This document shows, piece after piece, positions 50,879 to 59,864 of a stretch of DNA of 64,000 nt. The notes beneath the pieces are model-generated. The model saw nothing but the letters and a program-made list of their open reading frames with translations. It was not told where the DNA came from and made no database searches. The stretch spans positions 47,907 to 111,906 of the forward strand of contig NZ_JAHRCY010000025.1 in NCBI RefSeq assembly GCF_019083965.1, given 5' to 3'. Each line of letters starts with the position of its first letter. Position 1 is the first letter of the stretch. The stretch is from Catellatospora tritici (GTDB lineage: Bacteria > Actinomycetota > Actinomycetes > Mycobacteriales > Micromonosporaceae). Position numbers and translations under genes: made by a program.

Positions 50879-51918
50879 TTCGCGGTGTTGCGAGCAGCGC
50901 GCGCCCGGGTCGGCTTGGGCTTGGCCGCCGGGGTGACGGCGGCCTCGGTCACGTCGACTGTCGCGTCGTCGAGTTCCGGCGCCTCGGCCGGGACCTGCTG
51001 CTCGACCACGGCCGCCACGACGGCTGCCGGTCCGGTCGGCTGGTCCAGCACCGTGGGTCTGCGGATGGCCGGGACGCGGTCGGCGGGCAGGCGGCCGAAG
51101 GCGTCGATGTCGCGCAGCACCGGCGTACGCTCGATGACCTTGGTGAAGCTGACCTTCTCGCTGGCCAGCGTCAGCGCGGTGATCCCGGTCAGCAGCACCG
51201 CGCGCCCGAACAGCCCGGTGCGAGCGGTGGCCGCGACGCCCAGCAGCGCGCCGAGGGAGTTCGCGCCCGAGTCGCCCAGCATGATGTTCTCGCCGAGGTC
51301 GTCGGGGAGCAGGCTCACACTCGCGCCGACCGGACCCGCGGCCAGCCCACCGGCACGCGTGGCGGTCAGCGGCACGCCGAGCAGCACGCCCGCCTTCAGC
51401 GCCCGGCCGGGGCGCAGGTCGAGCAGGTTCATCAGGTTGGCGCTGCCCGCGATCACGCCCGCGCCCAGCGCCACCTCGGCCAGCCGTCCGGCCCGGCCGC
51501 GCCCACGTCGGTTGGGCAGCAGCGCGGCGGCCGCGAGCGCGCCCGCGCCCACTCCGGCGATCTTGACGAGGCCGCTGGTGACCCGGCCCTCGCGCAGCGC
51601 GCGCAGGTGGCCGCGGAAGCCCTTGTCGCCCTTCTGGTCGGGCCGGGCGCCCACGATGTCGTCGTAGAGGCCGACCGCGCCCGCCGACAGGCCGGCGGTC
51701 ACGGCGGCGGCGCCCGTGCGCACGTCGCCGGCGCCCAGGGCGCTGGTAAGACTGGCCGACACGGCCAGAGCGGGACCGCCGGCCAGGGTCACCTTGCGGC
51801 CGCGGAAGTTGGTGCGCTCGAGCTGACCGGCCTGAGGCCGGGTGTTCACCGTACGCAGCGCGGCCCGGGCGCCATAGGCGCCCAGGCCGATCAACGCTGC
51901 CCTAGCCAGCAGGCCCAA
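50875..51918 (-). CDS. MraY/WecA-like glycosyl-phosphotransferase family protein
   Basis: A 347-residue membrane protein related to polyprenyl-phosphate sugar-1-P transferases: GLYDDIVGARPDQKGDKGF (metal-binding Asp pair region), NLMNLLDLRPGRALK, and IMLGDSGANSLGALLG. It has fewer clear membrane helices than MraY, and a disordered Ala/Pro/Lys tail of about 70 residues. It may be a non-catalytic relative. TTG start. Lies between steB and murJ, suggesting a link to wall synthesis at the septum. Confidence 0.82.
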   Translation of the reverse strand: MGLLARAALIGLGAYGARAALRTVNTRPQAGQLERTNFRGRKVTLAGGPALAVSASLTSALGAGDVRTGAAAVTAGLSAGAVGLYDDIVGARPDQKGDKGFRGHLRALREGRVTSGLVKIAGVGAGALAAAALLPNRRGRGRAGRLAEVALGAGVIAGSANLMNLLDLRPGRALKAGVLLGVPLTATRAGGLAAGPVGASVSLLPDDLGENIMLGDSGANSLGALLGVAATARTGLFGRAVLLTGITALTLASEKVSFTKVIERTPVLRDIDAFGRLPADRVPAIRRPTVLDQPTGPAAVVAAVVEQQVPAEAPELDDATVDVTEAAVTPAAKPKPTRARAARNTAK

Positions 51919-51926
51919 TGTTCAGC

Positions 51927-52856
51927 TCACTTCGCCTCTTGGGGCAGCAGGGCGGTCGCGTTGGTGCCGACGCCGTAGTGCCCGGCCTTGTTGTCGGAGA
52001 TCTGCTCATAGATGGCCAGCGCCGTGGCGACCTGGCCCTGCGCGGTGTCGGCGTTGTCGACCGTGGAGATCGTCTTGGCCAGCGTGGCGTCGTCGCGCAC
52101 CTCGAGCATCAGGTTGCCCTCGCCGCCCAGCACGCCCGCCACCGCCGCGATCCCGGCGTGGTCGAACTGCACCGCGGTGGTGACCACCGACGCGTTCTTG
52201 CCCGCCGCCTGGCTGTCGGTGTACGGCGACCCCGACACGATCACGACCGCCTCGGCGGGACCCGAGATGGTGCTGTCGAAGTTCAGGTAACCGAGCTTGT
52301 TGAACGCGGTCAGCACGGCCTGCCGGTCCGGGTTCGGCACCGTCGGCGAGCGGTCCAGCAGCACCGCCGCCAGCAGTGCGCTGGCGGTCTCGACGCCGTC
52401 GCTGTTGGTGGGGATGGCCGAGGTCGGCACCGTGGCGGGCTCGGCCTTGCTGGCCAGATCCAGCAGCTCGGCGCTGTTGTCGGGGTTGAAGAACTTGTCC
52501 TGCAGCTCGACCGTACCGACGATCTTGGAGTCGGCGGTCTTCAGCATCGCGGCCACCCCGGGCACGTGGTCACGGCCCGACGGCAGTGACAGCAGCACCA
52601 CCCGGCGGCCGGTCAGCTTGCCCTTGAGCATGATCGGGGCGGCCTCGGTGACGAACTGCTCCTCGCGGTTGGCCTGATCGCGCAGGCCGGTGACCTGGTC
52701 ACGCAGCTGCGAGTTGGTCTTGCGCAGCGCGTTGACGTTGTCCTCCAGCGCGTCGGCGGCGGGGCCGTTCAGCGCCGCCGTACCGACCACCAGGCCGATC
52801 GCCAGGGCCAGGAAGACCGCGGTCATCGACACCACGTGGTATCGGAAATTGATCAC
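51927..52856 (-). CDS. steB: SteB/MctB-like membrane protein (annotated copper transporter family)
   Basis: A 309-residue protein: one N-terminal transmembrane helix (VSMTAVFLALAIGLVVGTAAL), a coiled coil (VNALRKTNSQLRDQVTGLRDQ) and an outer domain. It matches Rv1698 (MctB, named for copper) and corynebacterial SteB, the partner of SteA in cell separation. Its position next to steA supports the SteB role. GTG start. Confidence 0.88.
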   Translation of the reverse strand: MINFRYHVVSMTAVFLALAIGLVVGTAALNGPAADALEDNVNALRKTNSQLRDQVTGLRDQANREEQFVTEAAPIMLKGKLTGRRVVLLSLPSGRDHVPGVAAMLKTADSKIVGTVELQDKFFNPDNSAELLDLASKAEPATVPTSAIPTNSDGVETASALLAAVLLDRSPTVPNPDRQAVLTAFNKLGYLNFDSTISGPAEAVVIVSGSPYTDSQAAGKNASVVTTAVQFDHAGIAAVAGVLGGEGNLMLEVRDDATLAKTISTVDNADTAQGQVATALAIYEQISDNKAGHYGVGTNATALLPQEAK

Positions 52857-52881
52857 GTCGAAACCTATCGTCCCGGGATGC

Positions 52882-54060
52882 CTAGAAGAGTTTCTGGAGG
52901 TTGAACATCAACGCGTCCCAACGCTCGGCGGCCAGCGACAGGTACGCCTTGCCGACCGTCGACACCGCCACCGCCGCGGCCATGGCCGCGATCGCGGACA
53001 GTACCAGCAGCAACAGCGAAGATCCTGAGATGCTTTGGCGGTACAGCCGGCTCACGCCCTTGGCGTCGACCAGTTTGCCACCCACCCGCAGCCGGGTGAG
53101 GAACGTCGATGCCATGCCGCCCCGGCCCTTGTCCAGGAACTCCACGAGCGTGGCGTGCGTGCCGACCGCGACGATCAGGGTGGCGCCCTTCTCGTCGGCC
53201 AGCAGCATCGCGATGTCCTCGCTGGTCGCCGCGGCCGGGAAGGTGATCCCGGACACGCCCAGCGAGTGCACGCGGTCCAGACCGGGCGCCCGCCCGTCCG
53301 GGTACGCGTGCACGACCACCTCCGCGCCGCAACGCAGCACGTCATCGGTGACCGAGTCCATGTCCCCGATGATCATGTCGGGGGTGTAGCCCGCCTCGAC
53401 CAGCGCGTCCGCGCCGCCGTCCACGCCGATCAGCACCGGCTTGAACTCGCGGATGTAGGGCCGCAGCACGTCCAGGTCGGCCTTGTAGTCGTAGCCGCGC
53501 ACCACGATCAGGCAGTGCCGCCCCGAGATCTGGGTCTTGACGTCCGGCACGCCGACACCGTCGAGCAGCAGCTCGCGCTCCTGCTTGAGGTACTCCATGG
53601 TGTTGGCGGCGAACGCTTCCAGCTGCACCGACAAGCCCTCACGGGCGTCGAGCATGGCCTTGCTCACCGTGTCGGCGTCCTGGCGCGTCCCATGCGCCAC
53701 CGGCTCGCCCTTGACGTAGACGGTGTTGCCCTCGATCCGCACCGCGTCGCCCTCGCGGATCTGCTGGAACACCCCCTCGCCGAGATCGTCGATCAGGGTG
53801 ATGCCCGCCTCAACCAGCACCTGCGGACCCAGATTCGGGTACCGGCCGGAGATGGACGGCTTGGCGTTGAGGACCGCGGCGACCCCTACGGCAACGAGGG
53901 AGTCAGCCGCGACCCGGTCCAGATCGACGTGATCGATCACGGCGATCTCACCCGGGCGCAGACGACCGACCAGACGTTTGGTCCGGCGGTCAAGCCGTGC
54001 GGTGCCGGTGAGGTTTCCCGGTTCGGCAGTCCGGGTCCGGCGCAAGGTGGGAAGACGCAT
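52882..54060 (-). CDS. steA: Putative cytokinetic ring protein SteA
   Basis: A 392-residue protein starting MRLPTLRRTRTAEPG, with RRTKRLVGRLRPGEIAVIDH, SISGRYPNLGPQVLVEAG, GVDGGADALVEAGYTPDMIIGDMDS (thiamin-pyrophosphokinase-like catalytic core) and a C-terminal transmembrane helix (LLLLVLSAIAAMAAAVAV). In Corynebacterium SteA localises to the division site with SteB and activates the hydrolase RipA. The ATG at 54060 is better spaced from agg than the ATG three codons upstream. Confidence 0.92.
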   Translation of the reverse strand: MRLPTLRRTRTAEPGNLTGTARLDRRTKRLVGRLRPGEIAVIDHVDLDRVAADSLVAVGVAAVLNAKPSISGRYPNLGPQVLVEAGITLIDDLGEGVFQQIREGDAVRIEGNTVYVKGEPVAHGTRQDADTVSKAMLDAREGLSVQLEAFAANTMEYLKQERELLLDGVGVPDVKTQISGRHCLIVVRGYDYKADLDVLRPYIREFKPVLIGVDGGADALVEAGYTPDMIIGDMDSVTDDVLRCGAEVVVHAYPDGRAPGLDRVHSLGVSGITFPAAATSEDIAMLLADEKGATLIVAVGTHATLVEFLDKGRGGMASTFLTRLRVGGKLVDAKGVSRLYRQSISGSSLLLLVLSAIAAMAAAVAVSTVGKAYLSLAAERWDALMFNLQKLF

Positions 54061-54181
54061 CGCTGCCATCCTGGCATGTCAGTTCGGGGTTGGCGCGTAC
54101 GACACCCCTTGATCGGCCGATACCGACCGAATTGTGATGCAGGAAATGTGCTGGACACCGCATCGACGTCGGCGCGTCGCG

Positions 54182-55528
54182 CTACCAGCGCCAACCCGCC
54201 GCCAGGGCCCGCACCCGGGGCGGCACCGCGGCGGCGGCCCGGACCAGCGCGGGCAGCAGCGGCCACGCCAACCGGACGAAAGCCACCACGAAGAACGCCA
54301 GCTCCGCCCAGCGGAACCAGGGCAGCACGGGTCGGTGCCACAGCGGATACCACAGGTCGCTCTCCACCACCCCGAACCGGCAGTAGTCCTCCTGCGGACT
54401 GGCCGGGTCGTAGCAGCGCGGCGGCGCTGTGGTCTCGAACACACTGCTGTTCGCGGCCACCCACACCGACAACGCCAGCACCGCCAGCAACCCCAGCCGC
54501 GCCAGTGGACGCGGATCGGGGCGGTGCAGCCACACCGCCAGGCCGAGCGCCGCCGGGAACACCGCCACCAGGAAGAACCGCGGGCCCCAGTACAGGTCGC
54601 CACTCCAGGCCCACCAGTTCGCGTACACCAGGGCCAGGCCCAGCACGAACAACCGCCAGCCGCGCAGGATCGCGGGCAGGTCGAGCCGGTCGGGGTCATA
54701 CAACCCGGCCAGCCGGTCACGCACTGGCAGGAACAGGGCGGGTACGAAGAACACCAGCCCCTTGCCGAACGACAGCATGATCGCCAGCAGCCCCAACACC
54801 ATCGGGAAGTCGAACCGCTCCCCCGTGTAGCCCTGCTCCAGCGGATCACCCCGGCGCAGCCACGCCTCGGCCAGCACCAGCGCCAACGCCGCGACCACGG
54901 CCAGGCCGTAACGCAAGCGGCGCGTGCGCACGGCCCGGTCGCCCAGCGCCAGCCCCAGCCCCGGCAGCGCGGCCGGGGTGTTCGCGGTGCCCAGCACCAG
55001 CCCCGCCCAGCCGAGCGCCCGCAGCACCGGTCCACTGCCCACCCGGTAGAGCACCACCAGGCCCAGCACCACCGCCAGCGCGGTGAACATCTCGCCATAG
55101 AAGTTCGCGATGTGCGCGGGCACCATCCCCGCCACGACCAGCAGCAACAGGAACCGGCGCAGCAGGACGCGGTCGATCCGGTCGCGCAGCAGCAGGTGCA
55201 GCGCGAGCAGGCCCAGCCCGAACAAGATCAGATTGTGGTATCGCAGCAACTGCTCCGCGCCCACCGTCGCCCGACCCAGCCACCACAGCGGCGCCGCGAA
55301 CAGCGGCCCGACCAACGGGTACCGGTCCGCGGACAGGCCGCCGCCGGACAGCAGGCGGGACAGGGCGTCGTACCGGAAGAGGCCGTCGCCGGTGATCCGG
55401 TGCCGGGCCAGCACCATCGTCAGCAGACCCACCGCGAGCAGCACATAGTCCAGCCGCGCGGCGGACCGGTCCGCACGCGGTGCCGTACCGGCCGCGGCGG
55501 CGACCTTCACGTCGACGGCCCCAAGCAC
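54182..55528 (-). CDS. Polytopic membrane protein, GT-C/mannosyltransferase-like
   Basis: A 448-residue protein with about 10-11 hydrophobic helices. An early Asp (GDGLFRYDALSRLLSGG) in the first outer loop and a later cytosolic loop with RRGDPLEQGYTGERFDFP recall GT-C glycosyltransferases using polyprenyl-linked sugars. ANWWAWSGDLYWGPRFFLVAVFP is a frequent signature in hypothetical actinobacterial relatives. No transferase activity is proven by motifs. GTG start. The divergent side has a long non-coding repeat-rich region. Confidence 0.78.
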   Translation of the reverse strand: MLGAVDVKVAAAAGTAPRADRSAARLDYVLLAVGLLTMVLARHRITGDGLFRYDALSRLLSGGGLSADRYPLVGPLFAAPLWWLGRATVGAEQLLRYHNLILFGLGLLALHLLLRDRIDRVLLRRFLLLLVVAGMVPAHIANFYGEMFTALAVVLGLVVLYRVGSGPVLRALGWAGLVLGTANTPAALPGLGLALGDRAVRTRRLRYGLAVVAALALVLAEAWLRRGDPLEQGYTGERFDFPMVLGLLAIMLSFGKGLVFFVPALFLPVRDRLAGLYDPDRLDLPAILRGWRLFVLGLALVYANWWAWSGDLYWGPRFFLVAVFPAALGLAVWLHRPDPRPLARLGLLAVLALSVWVAANSSVFETTAPPRCYDPASPQEDYCRFGVVESDLWYPLWHRPVLPWFRWAELAFFVVAFVRLAWPLLPALVRAAAAVPPRVRALAAGWRW

Positions 55529-55570
55529 GCGCGCACGCTAACAGAATTCCCCACCCCACACGGCCCCGAG

Positions 55571-55717
55571 CACGCCGTCCCGCGCCACGCCACACCGCGC
55601 CACGCCGTCCCCGACCACGCCGTCCCGCGCCACGCCACGCCACGCCACGACGCCGCGCCACGCCACGCCACGACGCCGCGCCACGCCGCGCCACGCCGCG
55701 CTCCCCCGCGCCGCGCC
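55571..55717. repeat. Microsatellite-like cgccacgc repeats
   Basis: About 150 bases built from irregular iterations of cgccacgcc, cacgacgccgcg and cacgccgtccccg. No conserved reading frame. Together with the inverted repeat at 55724-55789 it fills the 306-base gap between the membrane-protein start and the SMR gene. Confidence 0.75.
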
Positions 55718-55723
55718 AAGATC

Positions 55724-55789
55724 CGTGCAGTTTCGGGGAAGGTGCACGAATGACGGCCAAGATTCCTGCACTTACCCGGAAACTGCACG
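55724..55789. repeat. Inverted repeat of the TTTCGGGGAA family, copy C
   Basis: Imperfect arms (55724-55751 and 55761-55789) with cgtgcagtttcggggaa at the outer end; several mismatches compared with copies A and B, so a decayed member. Confidence 0.65.
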
Positions 55790-55834
55790 ATGGGACCAGG
55801 CGGCGGCCCGGACGGGACTGTCTACAGTGATCAA

Positions 55835-56158
55835 ATGGCTTATCTGATGCTGGCGGGGGCGATCCTGGCGGAGGTCGCCGCGACTGTGTGCCTGCGCGCG
55901 TCGGCGGGTTTCACGAAGCTGGTGCCATCGGTCGTCGTCGTGGTCGGCTACGTGACGGCGTTCGTCCTGCTGAGCCAGGTACTGAAGCGCGGCATGGCCC
56001 TCGGTCTGGCCTATGGCGTCTGGGCCGGGATCGGCGTCGCGCTCGTCGCCATCGCCGGAGTCGTCTTCTTCTACGACAAGTTCACCTGGATCCAGGTCCT
56101 CGGCCTGGTCCTCGTCGCCGCAGGCGTCGCCGCCCTCGAACTCGGCCAGTCCCACTGA
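55835..56158 (+). CDS. Small multidrug resistance (SMR) efflux protein
   Basis: A 107-residue protein with four transmembrane helices and the essential membrane Glu in MLAGAILAEVAATVCLRAS, plus GMALGLAYGVWAGIGVA typical of QacE/EmrE/SugE. It exchanges protons for cationic drugs or guanidinium compounds as a dimer. Start ATG 55835; a tacagt -10-like element 6 bases upstream suggests a leaderless mRNA. Confidence 0.92.
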   Translation: MAYLMLAGAILAEVAATVCLRASAGFTKLVPSVVVVVGYVTAFVLLSQVLKRGMALGLAYGVWAGIGVALVAIAGVVFFYDKFTWIQVLGLVLVAAGVAALELGQSH

Positions 56159-56254
56159 ACCGCCCAACCACCACCCGACAACGCCGCTGACCCCGCCCAC
56201 GCCTCACACCACGCGCGCCACACCTCCCACCGCACGGCATCGTCCGCGGATACG

Positions 56255-56297
56255 CGTCAGCCCCGGCCTCCGCTGAGAGCGGGAGCCGGGGCTGACG
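56255..56297. terminator. Hairpin between SMR gene and recN
   Basis: Arms cgtcagccccggc (56255-56267) and gccggggctgacg (56285-56297) give a 13-bp stem, 11 bases beyond the recN stop. It serves the minus-strand recN transcript. Confidence 0.75.
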
Positions 56298-56308
56298 GAT
56301 ACGACGGG

Positions 56309-58057
56309 TCAGTCGGCCGTACGTTCGCGGGCGGCCACCGCCAGCAGCTCCTCCGCGTGCGCGATGCCCAGGTCGGAGTCGGGTAGACCGGCCAGCATGC
56401 GTGCCAGCTCGCGGGCCCGCTCCGTCTCCTCGACCACGCGAACGCCACTGGTCGTGATCGCGCCGCCGGTGTCCTTGGCCACCACCAGATGCCGGTCGGC
56501 GAACGCCGCGACCTGCGGCAGGTGCGTCACCACCAGCACCTGGTGGTTGCGCGCCAGCCGGGCCAGCCGCCGTCCGATCTCGACCGCGGCACGGCCGCCG
56601 ACCCCGGAGTCGACCTCGTCGAAGACCAGCGTGGGCGGGCCGCCGACACCGGCGAAGACCACCTCGATGGCGAGCATGACGCGCGACAGCTCACCGCCGG
56701 AGGCGCCCTTCTGCAGCGGCAGCGCGGGCGCGCCCGGGTGGGCCAGCAGGCGCAGCTCGATGTCGTCGGCGCCGTCGGGGCTGACGCCCGACTCGACCCC
56801 GCCGACCACCAGGCTGATGTCACCGGCCGGACGTGGCACGACCAGCACCTGGATGCGCGAGTGCGGCATCGCCAGACCGGCGAGCTCGACGGTGACCTTG
56901 TCGGCGAAGCGCCCGGCGGCCTCCAGCCGCGCCGCACGCAGCTTCTCGGCGAGCACGGCGACCTCACCGGCGAGCCGGTTCATCTCGCGCTCGAGCTCGT
57001 CCAGCAACTCGTCCGAGGTGTCCAGCGCGGCCAGGCGCGCCTTGGCCTTCTCGGCCCACACGATGACGCCTTCGACGTCGTCGGCGTACTTGCGGGTCAG
57101 GGAGCGCAGGGCGGCCCGCCGCTCGTAGATGAACTGCAGGCGGGCGGGGTCGGCGTCGAGGCTGGCCAGGTACGTCGACAGCTCCACCGACACGTCGCCG
57201 AGCAGCGTCGCCGCTTCCTCGAGCCGGGCGGCGTACTCCCCGAGCTTGGTGTCGACGGTCGACTGGGACTCCAGCGTGCGGCGGGCGGTGCCCACCAGGC
57301 TGGTCGCGTCCTCGCTGTCGGTCTCGCCGCCACCGGCGATGGCCTGGTGCGCGATGTGCGCCGCCGTACGCAGCCCCTCGGCGTGCTCGAGACGCTGGGC
57401 CTCGTTGCGCAGCTCCTCGTCCTCGCCGGGCTGCGGGTCGACCCGCGTGATCTCGTCGAGGCCCAGTCGCAGCAGGTCGGCCTCCTGCGCCCGGGTGCGC
57501 GCGTTGGCGCGCCGGTCGGCCAGGTCCTCGGCGACGGCGCGCCAGCGGCCGAACAGCTCCTTGAACTCGACGAGCAGCTTCTCGTGCTCCGGCCCGGCGA
57601 AGCGGTCCAGCGCGCCGCGCTGCTCGGACGGGCGCAGCAGCCGCAACTGGTCGGACTGCCCGTGCACCGCGACGACCAGCTCGCCGACCTCGCCCAGCAG
57701 CGACACCGGGACGGTGCGCCCCCCGACGAACGCCTTGGAACGGCCCTCGATGGTGACGGTGCGACCCATGAGCAGGCTGCCGTCCACGTCGGCTTCGGCA
57801 CCGGCGTCGGCGACGCGGGTGGCAACGGCGGAGGCGGCGTGGCCGCTCAGCCGCAACCGACCCTCGACCGACGCCCGGCCCGGCTCGGACCGGACCCGGC
57901 CCGCGTCGGCCCGGCCGCCGAAGAGCAGCCCCAGACCGGTCACGACCATGGTCTTGCCAGCGCCGGTCTCGCCTGTGATGACGTTCATGCCACGGGTCAG
58001 CGGGAGCGTGGTGTCCTCGATGACGCCGAGACCGGTGATGCGCAACTCTTCCAGCAC
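56309..58057 (-). CDS. recN: DNA repair protein RecN
   Basis: A 582-residue SMC-like ATPase: N-terminal LEELRITGLGVIEDTTLPL and Walker A TGETGAGKTM; coiled-coil middle; C-terminal signature KGASGGELSRVMLAIEVV and Walker B TLVFDEVDSGVGG. It acts in double-strand-break repair. GTG start. A promoter whose -10 (TACTGT, 58066-58071) lies 8 bases upstream suggests a leaderless transcript. That promoter partly matches the PafBC damage-response motif. Confidence 0.96.
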   Translation of the reverse strand: MLEELRITGLGVIEDTTLPLTRGMNVITGETGAGKTMVVTGLGLLFGGRADAGRVRSEPGRASVEGRLRLSGHAASAVATRVADAGAEADVDGSLLMGRTVTIEGRSKAFVGGRTVPVSLLGEVGELVVAVHGQSDQLRLLRPSEQRGALDRFAGPEHEKLLVEFKELFGRWRAVAEDLADRRANARTRAQEADLLRLGLDEITRVDPQPGEDEELRNEAQRLEHAEGLRTAAHIAHQAIAGGGETDSEDATSLVGTARRTLESQSTVDTKLGEYAARLEEAATLLGDVSVELSTYLASLDADPARLQFIYERRAALRSLTRKYADDVEGVIVWAEKAKARLAALDTSDELLDELEREMNRLAGEVAVLAEKLRAARLEAAGRFADKVTVELAGLAMPHSRIQVLVVPRPAGDISLVVGGVESGVSPDGADDIELRLLAHPGAPALPLQKGASGGELSRVMLAIEVVFAGVGGPPTLVFDEVDSGVGGRAAVEIGRRLARLARNHQVLVVTHLPQVAAFADRHLVVAKDTGGAITTSGVRVVEETERARELARMLAGLPDSDLGIAHAEELLAVAARERTAD

Positions 58058-58065
58058 AGCTGATG

Positions 58066-58094
58066 ACAGTAGTCCGCCCCTGTGACACTGTCAC
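58066..58094 (-). promoter_or_regulatory. recN promoter with PafBC-like motif and palindrome
   Basis: On the minus strand: GTGTCACAG, 8 bases, TACTGT, against the mycobacterial PafBC (RecA-independent) motif TTGTCRGTG-N8-TANNNT, with the TGTC core and exact spacing kept. The same stretch contains the 13-base palindrome gtgacactgtcac (58082-58094), overlapping the -35 position. Confidence 0.55.
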
Positions 58095-58118
58095 GCTGGG
58101 AGGGGGCACACCACCTGC

Positions 58119-59021
58119 TCAGTGGGTGCCGTGTCGGCCGCTGTGTCCTCGCCAGCCCTCGACCGGCAGCCCGAACTTGGCCACCAGCCGGTCGGTGAAC
58201 GGCTGCGGCCGCAGCCGCGCCACCCGCACCGGCAGCGCCCCGCGACGCATCGTGACCTGCGCACCTGGCGGCAGCATGAACGTACGCCGACCGTCGCAGC
58301 ACATCGCCGCCTGCTCGGTGTACGGGTCGATGGTGATCTGGATCAGCGAGCTGGGCGCCGTCACCAGCGGTCGGCTGAACAGCGCGTGCGCGCTGATCGG
58401 CACCAACAGCAGCGCCTCGACCTGCGGCCACACCACCGGCCCGCCCGCCGAGAACGCGTACGCCGTCGAGCCCGTCGGCGTGGCGCACACCACGCCGTCG
58501 CAGCCGTAGCGCGACAGCGGGCGACCGTCCACATCGACCAGCAGCTCCAGCATCCGTTCCCGGCTGGACTTCTCGACGCTGACCTCGTTGAGCGCCCACG
58601 ACTCGGCGATCGTCTCACCGGCCAGTTCCGCGGTGACGTCGATGGTCAGCCGCTCCTCGACGCTGTAAGCGCGCGCCACCACGTCGCGTACGGCCAGGTC
58701 CAGGTCGGCGATCTCGGCCTCGGCCAGGAAGCCGACCCGGCCCAGGTTGATGCCCAGCAGCGGGGCGCCCTCCGGGCGGGCCAGCTCGGCCGCGCGCAGC
58801 AGGGTGCCGTCGCCGCCGATCGCGAACACAATCTCGGCGTCGCGCGCCGCGCAGGCGCCGGTCATCGGCGTCACGCCGGACAGGTCCAGCTCACCGGCCT
58901 CCTCGGCGACGACCCGTACCGTGAAACCGGCCGCGATCAGGTCGCGCGCCACCGTCCGGGCGTGGTCGGTGGAATCCTTACGCCCGGTATGGGTGACCAG
59001 CAGCGCAATGCGCTCCGTCAC
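58119..59021 (-). CDS. nadK: NAD kinase
   Basis: A 300-residue enzyme: catalytic FAIGGDGTLLRAAEL, NLGRVGFLAEAE, ALNEVSVEKSSRERMLE and CATPTGSTAYAFSAGGP. It makes NADP from NAD. The start is the GTG at 59021, four bases from a strong ggggagg; a GTG at 59042 overlapping the tlyA stop is an alternative. Order tlyA-nadK-recN as in mycobacteria. Confidence 0.96.
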   Translation of the reverse strand: MTERIALLVTHTGRKDSTDHARTVARDLIAAGFTVRVVAEEAGELDLSGVTPMTGACAARDAEIVFAIGGDGTLLRAAELARPEGAPLLGINLGRVGFLAEAEIADLDLAVRDVVARAYSVEERLTIDVTAELAGETIAESWALNEVSVEKSSRERMLELLVDVDGRPLSRYGCDGVVCATPTGSTAYAFSAGGPVVWPQVEALLLVPISAHALFSRPLVTAPSSLIQITIDPYTEQAAMCCDGRRTFMLPPGAQVTMRRGALPVRVARLRPQPFTDRLVAKFGLPVEGWRGHSGRHGTH

Positions 59022-59038
59022 CGTGCCTCCCCCAGTCG

Positions 59039-59857
59039 TCACAGCCCGCCCTCTGTTTGCTCGGGCACTCCTGCCTCGACCACCTCGCGGATGCGCGCGG
59101 GGTCGGGCGCGGGCGCGTCCCGGCGGAACCACACGAAGAACTCCACGTTGCCCGACGGTCCGGGCAGCGGGCTCGCGGTGACCCCCGCCACACCCAGCCC
59201 CAGCTCGGCCGCGGCGGCGGCCACGTCCAGCACCGCGTCGGCACGCAGCGCCGGATCGCGCACGACCCCGCCCGGACCGACCCGCTCCTTGCCCACCTCG
59301 AACTGCGGCTTGACCATCAGCACCAAATCGCCGTCGGTGCAGGCGGCCAGCGCGGGCAGCACCAGCCGCAGCGAGATGAACGACAGGTCCGCGACGGTGA
59401 GCCCGACCACGCCGCCGATCAGCTCAGGCGTCAGCGTGCGCACGTTGGTGCGCTCGTGCACCCGCACCCGCTCGTCGGTACGCAGCGCCCAGGCCAGCTG
59501 CCCGTAACCCACGTCCACAGCGACCACCTCGGCCACCCCGGCGCGCAGCAGCACGTCGGTGAAGCCGCCGGTGGACGCCCCGGCGTCCAGGCAGCGGCGC
59601 CCGGCGACGCCCAGCCCCAGCGGGACGAACGCCGCCAGCGCACCGGCCAGCTTGTGCCCGCCCCGGGAGACGTACTCGTCACCTGGGGCATCGACGACCC
59701 GTACCGCGTCGGCGGGGTCGACCATCGCCGCCGCCTTGTGCGCCACCGTGCCGCGGACCTCGACCCGGCCCGCGGCGATCAGCTCGCCGGCCTGCTCACG
59801 GGAGCGGGCCAGGCCGCGCCGGACCAGCTCCGCGTCCAGGCGGGTGCGCTTGGCCAC
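59039..59857 (-). CDS. tlyA: TlyA family rRNA 2'-O-methyltransferase/hemolysin
   Basis: A 272-residue protein with N-terminal S4 domain (RLDAELVRRGLARSREQAGELIAAGRV) and an FtsJ-like methyltransferase: CLDAGASTGGFTDVLL, VVAVDVGYGQLAW, VKPQFEVGKERVG. In mycobacteria it methylates 16S and 23S rRNA and is needed for capreomycin sensitivity. Full length. Confidence 0.95.
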   Translation of the reverse strand: MAKRTRLDAELVRRGLARSREQAGELIAAGRVEVRGTVAHKAAAMVDPADAVRVVDAPGDEYVSRGGHKLAGALAAFVPLGLGVAGRRCLDAGASTGGFTDVLLRAGVAEVVAVDVGYGQLAWALRTDERVRVHERTNVRTLTPELIGGVVGLTVADLSFISLRLVLPALAACTDGDLVLMVKPQFEVGKERVGPGGVVRDPALRADAVLDVAAAAAELGLGVAGVTASPLPGPSGNVEFFVWFRRDAPAPDPARIREVVEAGVPEQTEGGL

Positions 59858-59864
59858 GGCAGCC

